Source: Acidovorax kalamii
Lineage (GTDB): Bacteria; Pseudomonadota; Gammaproteobacteria; Burkholderiales; Burkholderiaceae_C
Length of the DNA: 64,000 bases
Assembly (NCBI RefSeq): GCF_002245625.1
Contig: NZ_NOIG01000011.1
Coordinates: 1 to 64,000, forward strand
Reading direction: 5' to 3'
Shown here: piece by piece, positions 8,192-17,460 of the stretch
How positions within the stretch are numbered: the stretch's first letter is position 1
How the letters are laid out: the number at the start of each line of letters is the position of its first letter
The notes under the pieces: generated by a model
The model's database searches: none
Told to the model about the DNA's origin: nothing
The model's input: the letters and a program-made list of their open reading frames with translations, nothing else
Program-made: the position numbers and the translations under genes

Positions 8192-9283
8192 GTGAGTGCC
8201 CCTTCTTCCTCCGACCTTCCCGGCACTGACACCGGGCGTTTTCATTCCCTGGACCTGATGTCCACCCTGGTGGCGGTGCTGCGTGCGGATGATGGTGCCG
8301 TGCAGTTTGCCAACGCCGCCCTGGAAAACACGCTGGGCCTCTCGCGCCGCACCCTGGAAGGGGCGGACTTCTCCACCTTCTTCACCGACCCCGCCTTGCT
8401 GCAGACCGCCCTGGCGGGCGCCCGGGGCAAGGATTTTGCAGCGCTGCGCTACGAGGCCAGCCTGAAACGCCTGCACCAGGACCCGGTGCCCGTGCATGTC
8501 AACGTGGCCGATGCCGAGCAGGTGGGCGAAATCCTGGTGGAGCTGTGGCCCTTGGAGCAGCAAGCGCGCCAGGACCGCGAAGAGCGCCTGCGCGACCAGG
8601 CCCAGGCCAACAAGGAGCTGATCCGCAACCTGGCCCATGAAATCAAGAACCCGCTGGGCGGCATTCGGGGCGCGGCGCAACTGCTGGAGATGGAGCTTGA
8701 CAACCGCGAGCTCACCGAATACACCCAGGTCATCATCCACGAGGCCGACCGCCTGCAAAGCCTGGTGGACCGGCTGCTCGCGCCGCACCGCCATCCGCAC
8801 CTGGTGGGCGACGTGAACATCCACGAGGTGTGCGAGCGTGTGCGTTCGCTGGTGCTGGTCGAATACCCGCAGGGCCTCAAGGTCCAGCGCGACTACGACA
8901 CCTCCATCCCCGAGTTCCGGGGCGACCGCGCCCAGCTCATCCAGGCGCTGCTGAACATCGTGCAAAACGGCGCCCAGGCGCTCACCGACCGCATTGCTGC
9001 GGGCGATGCCGTGATCACACTGCGCACCCGCGTGGCCCGCCAGGTCACGTTCGGCCGGCAGCGCTACCGGCTGGCACTGGAATTGCATGTCATCGACAAC
9101 GGACCGGGCGTACCCGATGCCATCAAGGAACGGATTTTTTATCCACTGGTGTCGGGGCGGGACGGCGGATCAGGGCTGGGGCTGACGTTGGCGCAAACCT
9201 TCGTGCAGCGCCACCACGGGTTGATCGAATGCGACAGCGTACCGGGTCGCACCGACTTCCGCATCCTGATCCCGCTGCCTTGA
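8192..9283 (+). CDS. ntrB: nitrogen regulation sensor histidine kinase NtrB
   Basis: Cytoplasmic kinase/phosphatase that phosphorylates NtrC under nitrogen limitation and is controlled by PII. The 363-residue protein has an N-terminal PAS domain (about 15-120), the H-box HEIKNPLGG with His149, and ATP-binding boxes: N-box LLNIVQNGAQAL, DNGPG, and SGRDGGSGLGL. This is the standard NtrB (GlnL) layout with no membrane segment. GTG at 8192 is chosen because GGTGA lies six bases upstream; TTG at 8186 is possible. It sits between the small exported protein gene and ntrC, and is expected to work on the NtrC that controls glnA upstream. Confidence 0.93.
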   Translation: MSAPSSSDLPGTDTGRFHSLDLMSTLVAVLRADDGAVQFANAALENTLGLSRRTLEGADFSTFFTDPALLQTALAGARGKDFAALRYEASLKRLHQDPVPVHVNVADAEQVGEILVELWPLEQQARQDREERLRDQAQANKELIRNLAHEIKNPLGGIRGAAQLLEMELDNRELTEYTQVIIHEADRLQSLVDRLLAPHRHPHLVGDVNIHEVCERVRSLVLVEYPQGLKVQRDYDTSIPEFRGDRAQLIQALLNIVQNGAQALTDRIAAGDAVITLRTRVARQVTFGRQRYRLALELHVIDNGPGVPDAIKERIFYPLVSGRDGGSGLGLTLAQTFVQRHHGLIECDSVPGRTDFRILIPLP

Positions 9284-9337
9284 CAACCACGCACGACGGT
9301 CCCTGACACGCAACCACAGGGAAGGTTAGAAAAACAT

Positions 9338-10981
<1,644 letters not shown>

Positions 10982-11014
10982 CTGCCCGCGTCGTGGCTGC
11001 ATAGCCGGATTGAA

Positions 11015-11053
11015 AAGAGCCCCTGGCAGCGGCAAGCTGCCAGGGGCTCTTTG
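11015..11053 (+). terminator. ntrC terminator
   Basis: GAGCCCCTGGCAGC (11017-11030), a five-base loop and GCTGCCAGGGGCTC (11036-11049) form a perfect 14-bp stem followed by TTT. It ends the ntrBC transcript. Confidence 0.85.
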
Positions 11054-11062
11054 ACTTGGGTG

Positions 11063-11140
11063 ATTCAAAAATCAAGGAAAAAGAGGCCGTTTGCGCGCGC
11101 CCCTATTTCCTTTATAGCTATTGAATCAGTAGCAAATCAA
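11063..11140 (+). repeat. dispersed repeat copy at the 3' end of xthA
   Basis: The copy reads, in family order, TCAAG-AAAAA, GGCCGTTTGCGCGC, then TATAGCTATTG and AGTAGCAAATCAA. Its last bases contain the stop codon of xthA (11137-11139). Confidence 0.65.
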
Positions 11141-11913
11141 CCCAGGGTCACCACCACCGGTGTGTGGTCGCTGGGCTGCGGGTTCTTGCGTGGGGCGCGG
11201 TCCACCACGCAGGCCGTCACCGTGGGCTTGAGGGCCTCGCTCACCAGAATGTGGTCGATGCGCAGGCCCCGGTTTTTCTGGAAGCCCAGCATGCGGTAGT
11301 CCCACCACGAGAAGCTCTTGTCGGGTTGCTCGAACATGCGGAACGCATCGGTCAGGCCCAGCCCCAGCAGCGCCTGGAAGTGGTTGCGTTCTTCGGTCGT
11401 GTGGTGGATGGTCTCGCGCAGGCCCTCGGGGTCGTACGAGTCGCGGTCTTCGGGGGCCACGTTGAAGTCGCCCACCAGCACCAGGCGCGGGTGGGCGGCC
11501 ATCTCTGCGCGCACCATGTCCTGCAGCGCCTGCAGCCAGCGCATCTTGTAGGCAAACTTTTCCGAACCTGGTTCCTGGCCGTTGACGAAGTAGCCGTTGA
11601 GCAGGCGCAGGGGGCCTGCCGGCGTGTCCAGCGTGGCGGCGATGACGCGGGCCTGCTCGTCGCCAAAGGCGGGGATGTTGCGCACCACATCGCGCAGCGG
11701 GTGGCGGCTGAGGATGGCCACGCCGTTGTAGGTCTTCTGGCCAAAGGCGGCGGCTTCGTAGCCGGCCTCTTTCAGGGCGTCGTGCGGAAACTTGTCATCG
11801 GTGAGCTTGAGTTCCTGCAGGCACAGCGCATCGACCGGGTTGGCGGCCAGCCAGGCCAGCACCTGGGGCAGGCGCACCGACAGGGAGTTCACATTCCAGG
11901 TGGCGATTTGCAT
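11137..11913 (-). CDS. xthA: exodeoxyribonuclease III
   Basis: Apurinic/apyrimidinic endonuclease and 3'-5' exonuclease for base excision repair. The 258-residue protein has the endonuclease/exonuclease/phosphatase fold: IATWNVNSLSVR at the N-terminus, CLQELK (metal-binding Glu), GVAILSR, LVGDFNVAPEDRD (catalytic Asp and Asn), LRIDHILVS and the final SDHTPV. The ATG at 11913 is chosen because the conserved domain begins immediately. AAAGGG just upstream, inside a repeat copy, can act as ribosome binding site. The gene is last in a minus-strand group thyA, DUF4337, folA, xthA, and is bounded at both ends by copies of the same repeat. Confidence 0.93.
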   Translation of the reverse strand: MQIATWNVNSLSVRLPQVLAWLAANPVDALCLQELKLTDDKFPHDALKEAGYEAAAFGQKTYNGVAILSRHPLRDVVRNIPAFGDEQARVIAATLDTPAGPLRLLNGYFVNGQEPGSEKFAYKMRWLQALQDMVRAEMAAHPRLVLVGDFNVAPEDRDSYDPEGLRETIHHTTEERNHFQALLGLGLTDAFRMFEQPDKSFSWWDYRMLGFQKNRGLRIDHILVSEALKPTVTACVVDRAPRKNPQPSDHTPVVVTLG

Positions 11914-11982
11914 AGATTTTTTTGGCCCTTTGCGCCCGTCCATCAAGCGCTAGTAGCTATCAATAAGTGAGTAAAAGCGCAG
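11914..11982 (+). repeat. dispersed repeat copy abutting the xthA start
   Basis: The copy starts directly beside the xthA start codon and reads TTTTTTTGGCCCTTTGCGCC, CCATCAAGCGC and TAGTAGCTATC, in the same order and orientation as the copy at the 3' end of xthA. Confidence 0.65.
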
Positions 11983-11988
11983 TGGCAC

Positions 11989-12480
11989 TCAGGCCGCGCG
12001 CACGTAGGTCACAAAGCTGAACGGCAGTCCGTTGCTGCCCACCTGGCGGCTGCTGCGTGCCGACTCGGCCCATTCCGGGCCGAGCGTGGGGGCGTAGGCG
12101 TCGCCGTCGAAGGGCTGGTCGATCTCGGTCACCTCCACGCGGTCGGCCAGGGGCAGGGCTTCGGCGTAAATCTGCGCGCCGCCGATCACCCACACCGTCT
12201 GGGCCGCATCGCATTGCGCCAGGGCCTCGGCCAGGCTGCCTGCGCGGTGCGCGCCGTCGGCCTGCCAGTCGGTCTGGCGCGTCACCACGATGTTGCTGCG
12301 GCCGGGCAGGGGGCGAAAGCGCGGAGGCAGCGAGTCCCAGGTCTTGCGGCCCATGACCACCGGGCAACCCTGGGTGAGCTGCTTGAAGTGCGCCATGTCC
12401 TCGGCCAGGTGCCAGGGGAGCTGGTTGTCCCGGCCGATGACGCCATTGGCGGCGCGGGCGTAGATGAGGTGCAGGGGCAT
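11989..12480 (-). CDS. folA: dihydrofolate reductase
   Basis: Reduces dihydrofolate to tetrahydrofolate with NADPH, which renews the cofactor used up by thymidylate synthase encoded just upstream. The 163-residue length and motifs are typical: NGVIGRDNQLPWHLAEDMAHF near the N-terminus with the catalytic Asp, VVMGRKTWDSLP, and the WVIGGAQIY nucleotide-binding loop. The ATG at 12480 is chosen from the domain start. It is 31 bases downstream of the DUF4337 gene in the same direction, so co-transcription is likely. Confidence 0.93.
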   Translation of the reverse strand: MPLHLIYARAANGVIGRDNQLPWHLAEDMAHFKQLTQGCPVVMGRKTWDSLPPRFRPLPGRSNIVVTRQTDWQADGAHRAGSLAEALAQCDAAQTVWVIGGAQIYAEALPLADRVEVTEIDQPFDGDAYAPTLGPEWAESARSSRQVGSNGLPFSFVTYVRAA

Positions 12481-12511
12481 GGGGCTCGGTGTTTTGTGGG
12501 GGTTGATCTGG

Positions 12512-13126
12512 TCAGATGTGCAGGGCGGCGAGCGCGCCCACGCCCAGGCCCACGGCGGCCACGCCATACATGCCGTATTCCAGCCACTTCTTCTTGGTCA
12601 GCAGCGCAATGGCGGCCAAGGCAATTGCCACCTGCAGCGCCGTGGTGGCCTGGGCCCAGCGGTGGTGCTGGTGCATCTGGGCTTCGCTTTTCTGGTCGAA
12701 GGCATGGGCATCGGCCTCCAGCTTTTCGGCCACGGCCTTGATCTCGTTCTTTTCTTTTTCGTAGCGGTCGATCTTGCCCTGGTACTTGGCCTTTTCGGTC
12801 TCGGCCGGGGTCAGGTCACGTGCCAGTTCGGCCAGGCTTTGTTTGGTGCTTTTGGACTGGAAGTAATTCCACTGGTTGGAGGCCTCGGTCTTCTTGATGG
12901 CCGCATCGTTCTTGAGCAGCCCGGCATTGGCCTGCGTGGCCCCGCCCATGTAGGCAAAGATGGCACCCACCGTGGCCACGATGGCGGTGAACATGGCGAT
13001 CTTGTTCATGGACGAGCCATTGCCCTCCGCGCCATGGCTGGAGGCGTGGTCGCCATGGTGGCCATGGGTGGCATGCTCGACTGCGTGGTCGTGGGGGCCG
13101 TGTACGTGAAATCCGCCGGAAGACAT
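12512..13126 (-). CDS. DUF4337 membrane protein with His-rich N-terminus
   Basis: A 204-residue protein of unknown function that fits DUF4337. The first 40 residues hold about a dozen histidines (HVHGPHDH, HATHGHHGDH), a possible metal-binding tail. A membrane segment follows (about 42-62), then a charged helical coiled-coil region (about 80-145, rich in Glu and Lys) and two C-terminal membrane segments (about 150-200). It lies between thyA and folA in a same-strand group, but nothing in the sequence ties it to folate metabolism. Confidence 0.78.
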   Translation of the reverse strand: MSSGGFHVHGPHDHAVEHATHGHHGDHASSHGAEGNGSSMNKIAMFTAIVATVGAIFAYMGGATQANAGLLKNDAAIKKTEASNQWNYFQSKSTKQSLAELARDLTPAETEKAKYQGKIDRYEKEKNEIKAVAEKLEADAHAFDQKSEAQMHQHHRWAQATTALQVAIALAAIALLTKKKWLEYGMYGVAAVGLGVGALAALHI

Positions 13127-13226
13127 GGGTAAGCGTGGGGGTGATGGTTGTGGATGAATGGACGCCGGGCAAGCGCTACTGCGTTTGCCTGCGGAAACGG
13201 GTTTTAAGGGCGGGCGCCGGTTGGGG

Positions 13227-14096
13227 CTACACCGCCACGGGCGCCTTGATGGCCGGGTGGCACTGGTAGTCCACCACTTCAAAGTCTTCGTACTGGTAGT
13301 CGAAGATGCTGTCCGGCTTGCGCTTGATGTTCAGTACGGGGTAGGGGTAGGGCGTGCGCGCCAGCTGCGTCTCAACCTGTTCGTGGTGGTTGCTGTAGAT
13401 GTGGCAGTCGCCGCCGGTCCAGATGAAGTCGCCCACATCCAGGTCGCACTGCTGCGCCACCATGTGGGTCAGCAGCGCATAGCTGGCGATGTTGAAGGGC
13501 ACCCCGAGGAAGATGTCTGCGCTGCGCTGGTAGAGCTGGCAGCTCAGCGTGCCGCGCCCGCCGGGCTCCTGCGCCGGGGCTACGTAGAACTGGAAGAACG
13601 CATGGCAGGGCATGAGCGCCATCTTGTGCAGCTCGGCCACGTTCCAGGCGCTCACGATGATGCGGCGCGAGTCGGGGTTGGTCTTGAGCGTTTGGATCAC
13701 GTCGCTGATCTGGTCGATGTGCCCGCCGTCCGGCGTGGGCCAGCTGCGCCACTGCACGCCATACACCGGGCCCAGGTCTCCATCCTCGCGCGCCCATTCG
13801 TCCCAGATGGTCACGCCACGTTCTTTCAGCCAGTTGTTGTTGCTCGATCCGGTGAGGAACCACAGCAGCTCCTGGATGATGGACTTGAGGTGCACCTTCT
13901 TGGTGGTGACCAGAGGAAAGCCTTCCTTCAGGTCAAACCGCATCTGGTGCCCGAACACGCTGGTCGTGCCGGTGCCCGTGCGGTCCGACTTGTGCACGCC
14001 GTGGGTGAACACATGGCGCATGAAGTCTTCGTACTGGGAGCGCGCGGGGCGGGCGAGCAAGGCAGGAGCTGCCGGGGCGGCAGAAGGCTGGGTCAT
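13227..14096 (-). CDS. thyA: thymidylate synthase
   Basis: Converts dUMP to dTMP using methylenetetrahydrofolate, leaving dihydrofolate for FolA. The 289-residue protein shows the ThyA features: [30 protein letters not shown], the catalytic cysteine in MPCHAFFQF (Cys164), [23 protein letters not shown] and the substrate-binding [12 protein letters not shown]. The first 20 residues are an Ala/Pro-rich extension. ATG at 14096 was taken; a methionine four codons upstream is possible. It is the first gene of the thyA-folA-xthA group and is divergent from the acetyltransferase gene. Confidence 0.95.
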   Translation of the reverse strand: MTQPSAAPAAPALLARPARSQYEDFMRHVFTHGVHKSDRTGTGTTSVFGHQMRFDLKEGFPLVTTKKVHLKSIIQELLWFLTGSSNNNWLKERGVTIWDEWAREDGDLGPVYGVQWRSWPTPDGGHIDQISDVIQTLKTNPDSRRIIVSAWNVAELHKMALMPCHAFFQFYVAPAQEPGGRGTLSCQLYQRSADIFLGVPFNIASYALLTHMVAQQCDLDVGDFIWTGGDCHIYSNHHEQVETQLARTPYPYPVLNIKRKPDSIFDYQYEDFEVVDYQCHPAIKAPVAV

Positions 14097-14208
14097 GGGA
14101 TCGATCACTCAGAGTGGGGCGCCGCCATCAAAAGGTGGCCGTTGCCGACAGCGGATTTTATGCGGAGCGGGAGAATGCGGGACTCGCCTTCCATCCCTTG
14201 CATCTGCC

Positions 14209-14721
14209 ATGACGACTCCTGCCACTCCCGCCACCATCCGCCCCCTCGAAGCTGCCGACTGGCCCGCCGTATGGCCCATCCTGCGCGCCACCTTTCAGGC
14301 GGGCGACACGTATGCCTTTGCCCCTGACAGCACCGAGGGCGAGATCCACAAAGCCTGGGTAGAACTGCCTGCCGCAACCTTTGTTGCCCGCGGCGTGGGC
14401 GGGCAGATTTTGGGCACCTACTTCATCAAGCCCAACCAGGCCGGGCTGGGCGCCCATGTGTGCAACTGTGGCTATGTGGTGGCGCCGGTCGCGCAGGGGC
14501 AAGGCGTGGCCTCGTTGATGTGCGAGCATTCCCAGCAGCAGGCGGTGGCCATGGGTTTTCGGGCCATGCAGTTCAACCTGGTGGTGGCCAGCAATGTGCG
14601 CGCCGTGCGGCTGTGGCAGCACCTGGGCTTTGCGGTCGTGGGCACGCTGCCCGGGGCCTTCCGGCACCACACGCTGGGCTATGTCGATGCCCACGTGATG
14701 TTCAAGACGCTGGTGGCCTGA
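14209..14721 (+). CDS. GNAT family N-acetyltransferase
   Basis: A 170-residue single-domain acetyltransferase: IRPLEAADWPAVWPIL (beta1-alpha1), the acetyl-CoA binding segment VVAPVAQGQGVASLMCEHS (about 87-105) with the Q/R-x-x-G-x-G/A pattern, and the NVRAVRLWQHLGFAVVGTLPGAF end typical of GNATs acting on small molecules or antibiotics. The substrate is unknown. It is transcribed alone, divergently from thyA. Confidence 0.85.
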   Translation: MTTPATPATIRPLEAADWPAVWPILRATFQAGDTYAFAPDSTEGEIHKAWVELPAATFVARGVGGQILGTYFIKPNQAGLGAHVCNCGYVVAPVAQGQGVASLMCEHSQQQAVAMGFRAMQFNLVVASNVRAVRLWQHLGFAVVGTLPGAFRHHTLGYVDAHVMFKTLVA

Positions 14722-14737
14722 GCTTTTCCCTGATGCA

Positions 14738-14770
14738 AAAAAAGGACTCCCATGCGGGAGCCCTTTCATG
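14738..14770. terminator. terminator between convergent genes
   Basis: AAAGGACTCCC and GGGAGCCCTTT form a stem around ATGC, with one mismatch. The longer T-run (seven T) is on the minus strand, so it best serves the small exported protein gene to the right, but it can also end the acetyltransferase transcript. Confidence 0.65.
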
Positions 14771-14867
14771 GGGGCGGGGGGAAACACTTCCACATGGTGG
14801 CAGCACCCACAACCGTGAGATGCCACCACCATGGGAAGTCCCGCAACTGTGTCAATCGATCAACCGA

Positions 14868-15161
14868 TTACATGGCGCTGAATTCGCCCGAAGGGATCTG
14901 GCCGGTGCGCAGGGCTTCAGCAGCCTGGGCACGCACAGCAGCGCGGTCAGCGGTGGACTTGTAGGTCACCACGCGCGAACCAGCAGGCTCCTGGCTGCGG
15001 GTCTGTGCCACGGTAGCGGCTTCGGCAGCCACTTCAGCGCGGGTGCGGTTCGTGTCGAACTTCAGGGCAAATTGCGAGCTGTCGGCTTCGTCAGCGTGTG
15101 CGCCAAAGGCAGAGAAAGCAGCCACAGCGGCGATGGAGATGATACGAGCGGTCTTGTTCAT
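14868..15161 (-). CDS. small exported protein, tandem paralogue A (DUF4148-like)
   Basis: A 97-residue protein with a signal peptide (about 1-23, cleavage after AHA) and an acidic/basic helical mature part with two related motifs, TRAEVAAEAATVAQ and RAAVRAQAAEALRTGQIPSGE. It is about 80% identical to the next protein. The family resembles DUF4148, small periplasmic proteins common in Burkholderiales and of unknown role. ATG at 15161 gives a normal signal peptide. It is downstream of paralogue B on the same strand. Confidence 0.7.
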   Translation of the reverse strand: MNKTARIISIAAVAAFSAFGAHADEADSSQFALKFDTNRTRAEVAAEAATVAQTRSQEPAGSRVVTYKSTADRAAVRAQAAEALRTGQIPSGEFSAM

Positions 15162-15253
15162 GGTGAAACTCCGGTGAAATTCAAAAAACAGGGATGTACG
15201 GGGCAATACGAAACAGCAAGAGCGGTGGATTCAGCGAATCAGGCGCTGACCAA

Positions 15254-15541
15254 TCAACCACGCTCGCCGTAGGCGATCTGGCCGGTGCGCACAGCGTCGG
15301 CAGCCTGGGCACGCACAGCAGCGCGGTCAGCGGTGCTCTTGTAGGTCACCACACGCGAACCAGCAGGCTCTTGGCTGCGGGTCTGGGCCACAGTGGCGGC
15401 TTCAGCGGCCACTTCGGCGCGGGTGCGGTTGGTTTCGAATTGGGTGGCGAACTGCGAAGCATCGGCTTCGTCAGCGTGGGCACCAAACGAGGCGAAAGCA
15501 GCGACAGCGGCGATGGAGAGGAAACGTGCGGTGTTGTTCAT
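15254..15541 (-). CDS. small exported protein, tandem paralogue B (DUF4148-like)
   Basis: A 95-residue near-copy of the neighbouring protein: the same signal peptide pattern MNNTARFLSIAAVAAF ending AHA, and the same TRAEVAAEAATVAQTRSQEP and RAAVRAQAADAVRTGQ motifs. The two genes arose by tandem duplication; the DNA is also closely similar. A promoter is visible upstream (15562-15591). Function unknown. The C-terminus (IAYGERG) differs from that of paralogue A (IPSGEFSAM). Confidence 0.7.
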   Translation of the reverse strand: MNNTARFLSIAAVAAFASFGAHADEADASQFATQFETNRTRAEVAAEAATVAQTRSQEPAGSRVVTYKSTADRAAVRAQAADAVRTGQIAYGERG

Positions 15542-15561
15542 GATGGATAAGTCCTTGAAGT

Positions 15562-15591
15562 TAAAAAAGCGTCTCAAAAAAGCCGGGTCAA
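15562..15591 (-). promoter_or_regulatory. candidate promoter of the tandem small-protein genes
   Basis: On the minus strand TTGACC (15586-15591) and TTTTTA (15562-15567) are separated by 18 bases, and AAGGA lies shortly before the ATG at 15541. Confidence 0.45.
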
Positions 15592-15982
15592 AAAACCATT
15601 CCTGAACCGGGTTCGGTGAGTCGCCTTGCGGGTTCGGCTCATCGATGGGATGAACTGTACGCCGATGGTGTTCAGAGAAAAACCACCGAGTCGCGAACTG
15701 ACTGTTCCAGTATTCGAAACAGTGGGGACGAACAGGGTGCGCCCTTGTGCCGAGTTTGCGCAGTGCCCCGCAGCGCCATGGCAGGCATCCCAGGCCCGCA
15801 ATGCACATACCCAATTGATGTATCTAGGTATAAATCCTGAGATTCTGGCGAAAATTAGTATGTGTAAGGCTTTTCAAAGTATCAACTGAGCATCAGAGCA
15901 TCGGTATCGTTCAGCCCATCAATGCCGTGATCCGACCGGCGTTGAATGGCAGATCCATACCAACTACGCAGGAGACGTTCCG
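15592..15982. other. 391-base intergenic region before the polyol locus
   Basis: No coding sequence is supported here. The right half is AT-richer than its surroundings (around 15815-15890). It must carry the control region of the polyol transporter, whose gene begins at 15983 after CAGGAGAC (15969-15976). I see no clear sigma70 pair that I would mark. Confidence 0.5.
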
Positions 15983-17314
15983 ATGCCCCGTTCCACCCGT
16001 CCACACACCCGCCTGGCCCTGGCCGTTGCCGCCTTGGCGGCATCGCTGTGCGGCGCCGCTGCGCATGCGCAGACCGAGCTCGTGATTGCCACCGTGAACA
16101 ACGGCCACATGATCGAGATGCAGAAGCTCAGCAAGAACTTCGAGCAGGCCCACCCCGACATCAAGCTCAAGTGGGTGACGCTGGAAGAGGGCGTGCTGCG
16201 CCAGCGCGTGACGACCGACATCGCCACCAAGGGTGGCCAGTTCGACGTGATGACCATCGGCATGTACGAGGCGCCCATCTGGGGCAAAAAGGGCTGGCTG
16301 CAGGAGCTGAAGACTGACGCCGCCTACGACGTGGACGACCTGCTGCCCGCCGTGCGCAACGGCCTGTCCATCGACGGCAAGCTGTTCGCGGCGCCGTTCT
16401 ACGGCGAAAGCTCGATGCTCATGTACCGCAAGGACCTGGCCGACAAGGCGGGCGTGCAAGTGCCCGAGCGCCCCACCTGGCCGCAGATCAAGGACCTGGC
16501 CGCCAAGATCCACGACCCCAAGAACGGGGTGTACGGCATCTGCCTGCGCGGCAAGCCGGGCTGGGGCGACAACATGGCCTTCCTGTCCACGCTGGTCAAC
16601 ACCTTTGGTGGCCAGTGGTTCGACATGCAGTGGAAGCCGCAGCTCGAATCCAAGCCCTGGAAGGAAGCGATCAATTTCTACGTGGACCTGCTGAAGAACT
16701 ACGGCCCGCCTGGCTCGTCGGCCAACAGCTTCAACGAGATCCTGGCGCTGACCAACTCCGGCAAGTGCGGCATGTGGGTGGATGCGACCATCGCCGCGTC
16801 GTTTGTGGCCGACCCCAAGCAGTCCAAGGTGGCGGACCAGATGGCGTTTGCGCAGGCTCCCACCATGAACACGCCCAAGGGCGCCAACTGGCTGTGGTCG
16901 TGGAATCTGGCGATCCCCGCAGGGTCCAAGAAGGTGGATGCCGCGCAGAAATTCATCACCTGGTCCACCAGCAAGGACTACATCCAGCTCGTGGCCAAGA
17001 CCAACGGCTGGGCCAACGTACCCACCGGCACGCGCAAGAGCACCTATGCGTCACCTGAGTTCCAGAAGGCCGCCCGCTTTGCCGCCGCCGAGAAGGTCGC
17101 CATCGACTCGGCCAACCCGACCGATTCGACCCTGCCCAAGAGCCCGTACGTGGGCGTGCAGTTCGCGGCGATTCCTGAGTTCCAGGCCATCGGCATTGCG
17201 GTGGGGCAGCAGATGAGCGCCGCGCTCGCAGGCAAGACGACGGTGGATGCTGCGCTGAAGGCATCGCAGGTGTCGGCTGACCGTGAGATGAAGAAGGCTG
17301 GCTACTACAAATAG
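15983..17314 (+). CDS. polyol ABC transporter, substrate-binding protein
   Basis: Periplasmic binding protein of the extracellular solute-binding family 1, 443 residues, with a signal peptide (about 1-29, AHAQ cleavage). The mature protein begins TELVIATVNNGHMIEMQKL and keeps the family-1 features (EEGVLRQRVTTDIATKGGQFDVMTIGMYEAP; GFCLRGKPGWGDN-type region). The closest recognised group is the sorbitol/mannitol transporters SmoE/MtlE, consistent with the two polyol dehydrogenases downstream. Good ribosome binding site CAGGAGAC. A 120 bp inverted repeat begins at its stop codon, probably letting this subunit be made in excess of the permeases. Confidence 0.85.
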   Translation: MPRSTRPHTRLALAVAALAASLCGAAAHAQTELVIATVNNGHMIEMQKLSKNFEQAHPDIKLKWVTLEEGVLRQRVTTDIATKGGQFDVMTIGMYEAPIWGKKGWLQELKTDAAYDVDDLLPAVRNGLSIDGKLFAAPFYGESSMLMYRKDLADKAGVQVPERPTWPQIKDLAAKIHDPKNGVYGICLRGKPGWGDNMAFLSTLVNTFGGQWFDMQWKPQLESKPWKEAINFYVDLLKNYGPPGSSANSFNEILALTNSGKCGMWVDATIAASFVADPKQSKVADQMAFAQAPTMNTPKGANWLWSWNLAIPAGSKKVDAAQKFITWSTSKDYIQLVAKTNGWANVPTGTRKSTYASPEFQKAARFAAAEKVAIDSANPTDSTLPKSPYVGVQFAAIPEFQAIGIAVGQQMSAALAGKTTVDAALKASQVSADREMKKAGYYK

Positions 17315-17431
17315 GCATTCATTCGGCTACTGCGCGGGCCGATCCGGGGCCGGTGTTCCTCGCCGTACGAGAGTACGGCTGCGGTACAGCGACCCCGCCT
17401 CGGCCCGCTCGCGACGCCGACTGAACGCCTA
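17312..17431. repeat. 120 bp imperfect inverted repeat after the binding-protein gene
   Basis: Nested arms: TAGGCATTCATTCGGC (17312-17327) with GCCGACTGAACGCCTA (17416-17431), two mismatches; GCGGGCCGA (17334-17342) with TCGGCCCGC (17400-17408), perfect; GGGG (17346-17349) with CCCC (17393-17396); and the tip GCCGTAC-GAGA-GTACGGC (17362-17379), perfect. The left arm includes the stop codon of the binding-protein gene. As RNA this is a very stable long hairpin. Confidence 0.85.
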
Positions 17432-17460
17432 TTTCCGCTGGACTTTTTTCTGAGGCTCCC

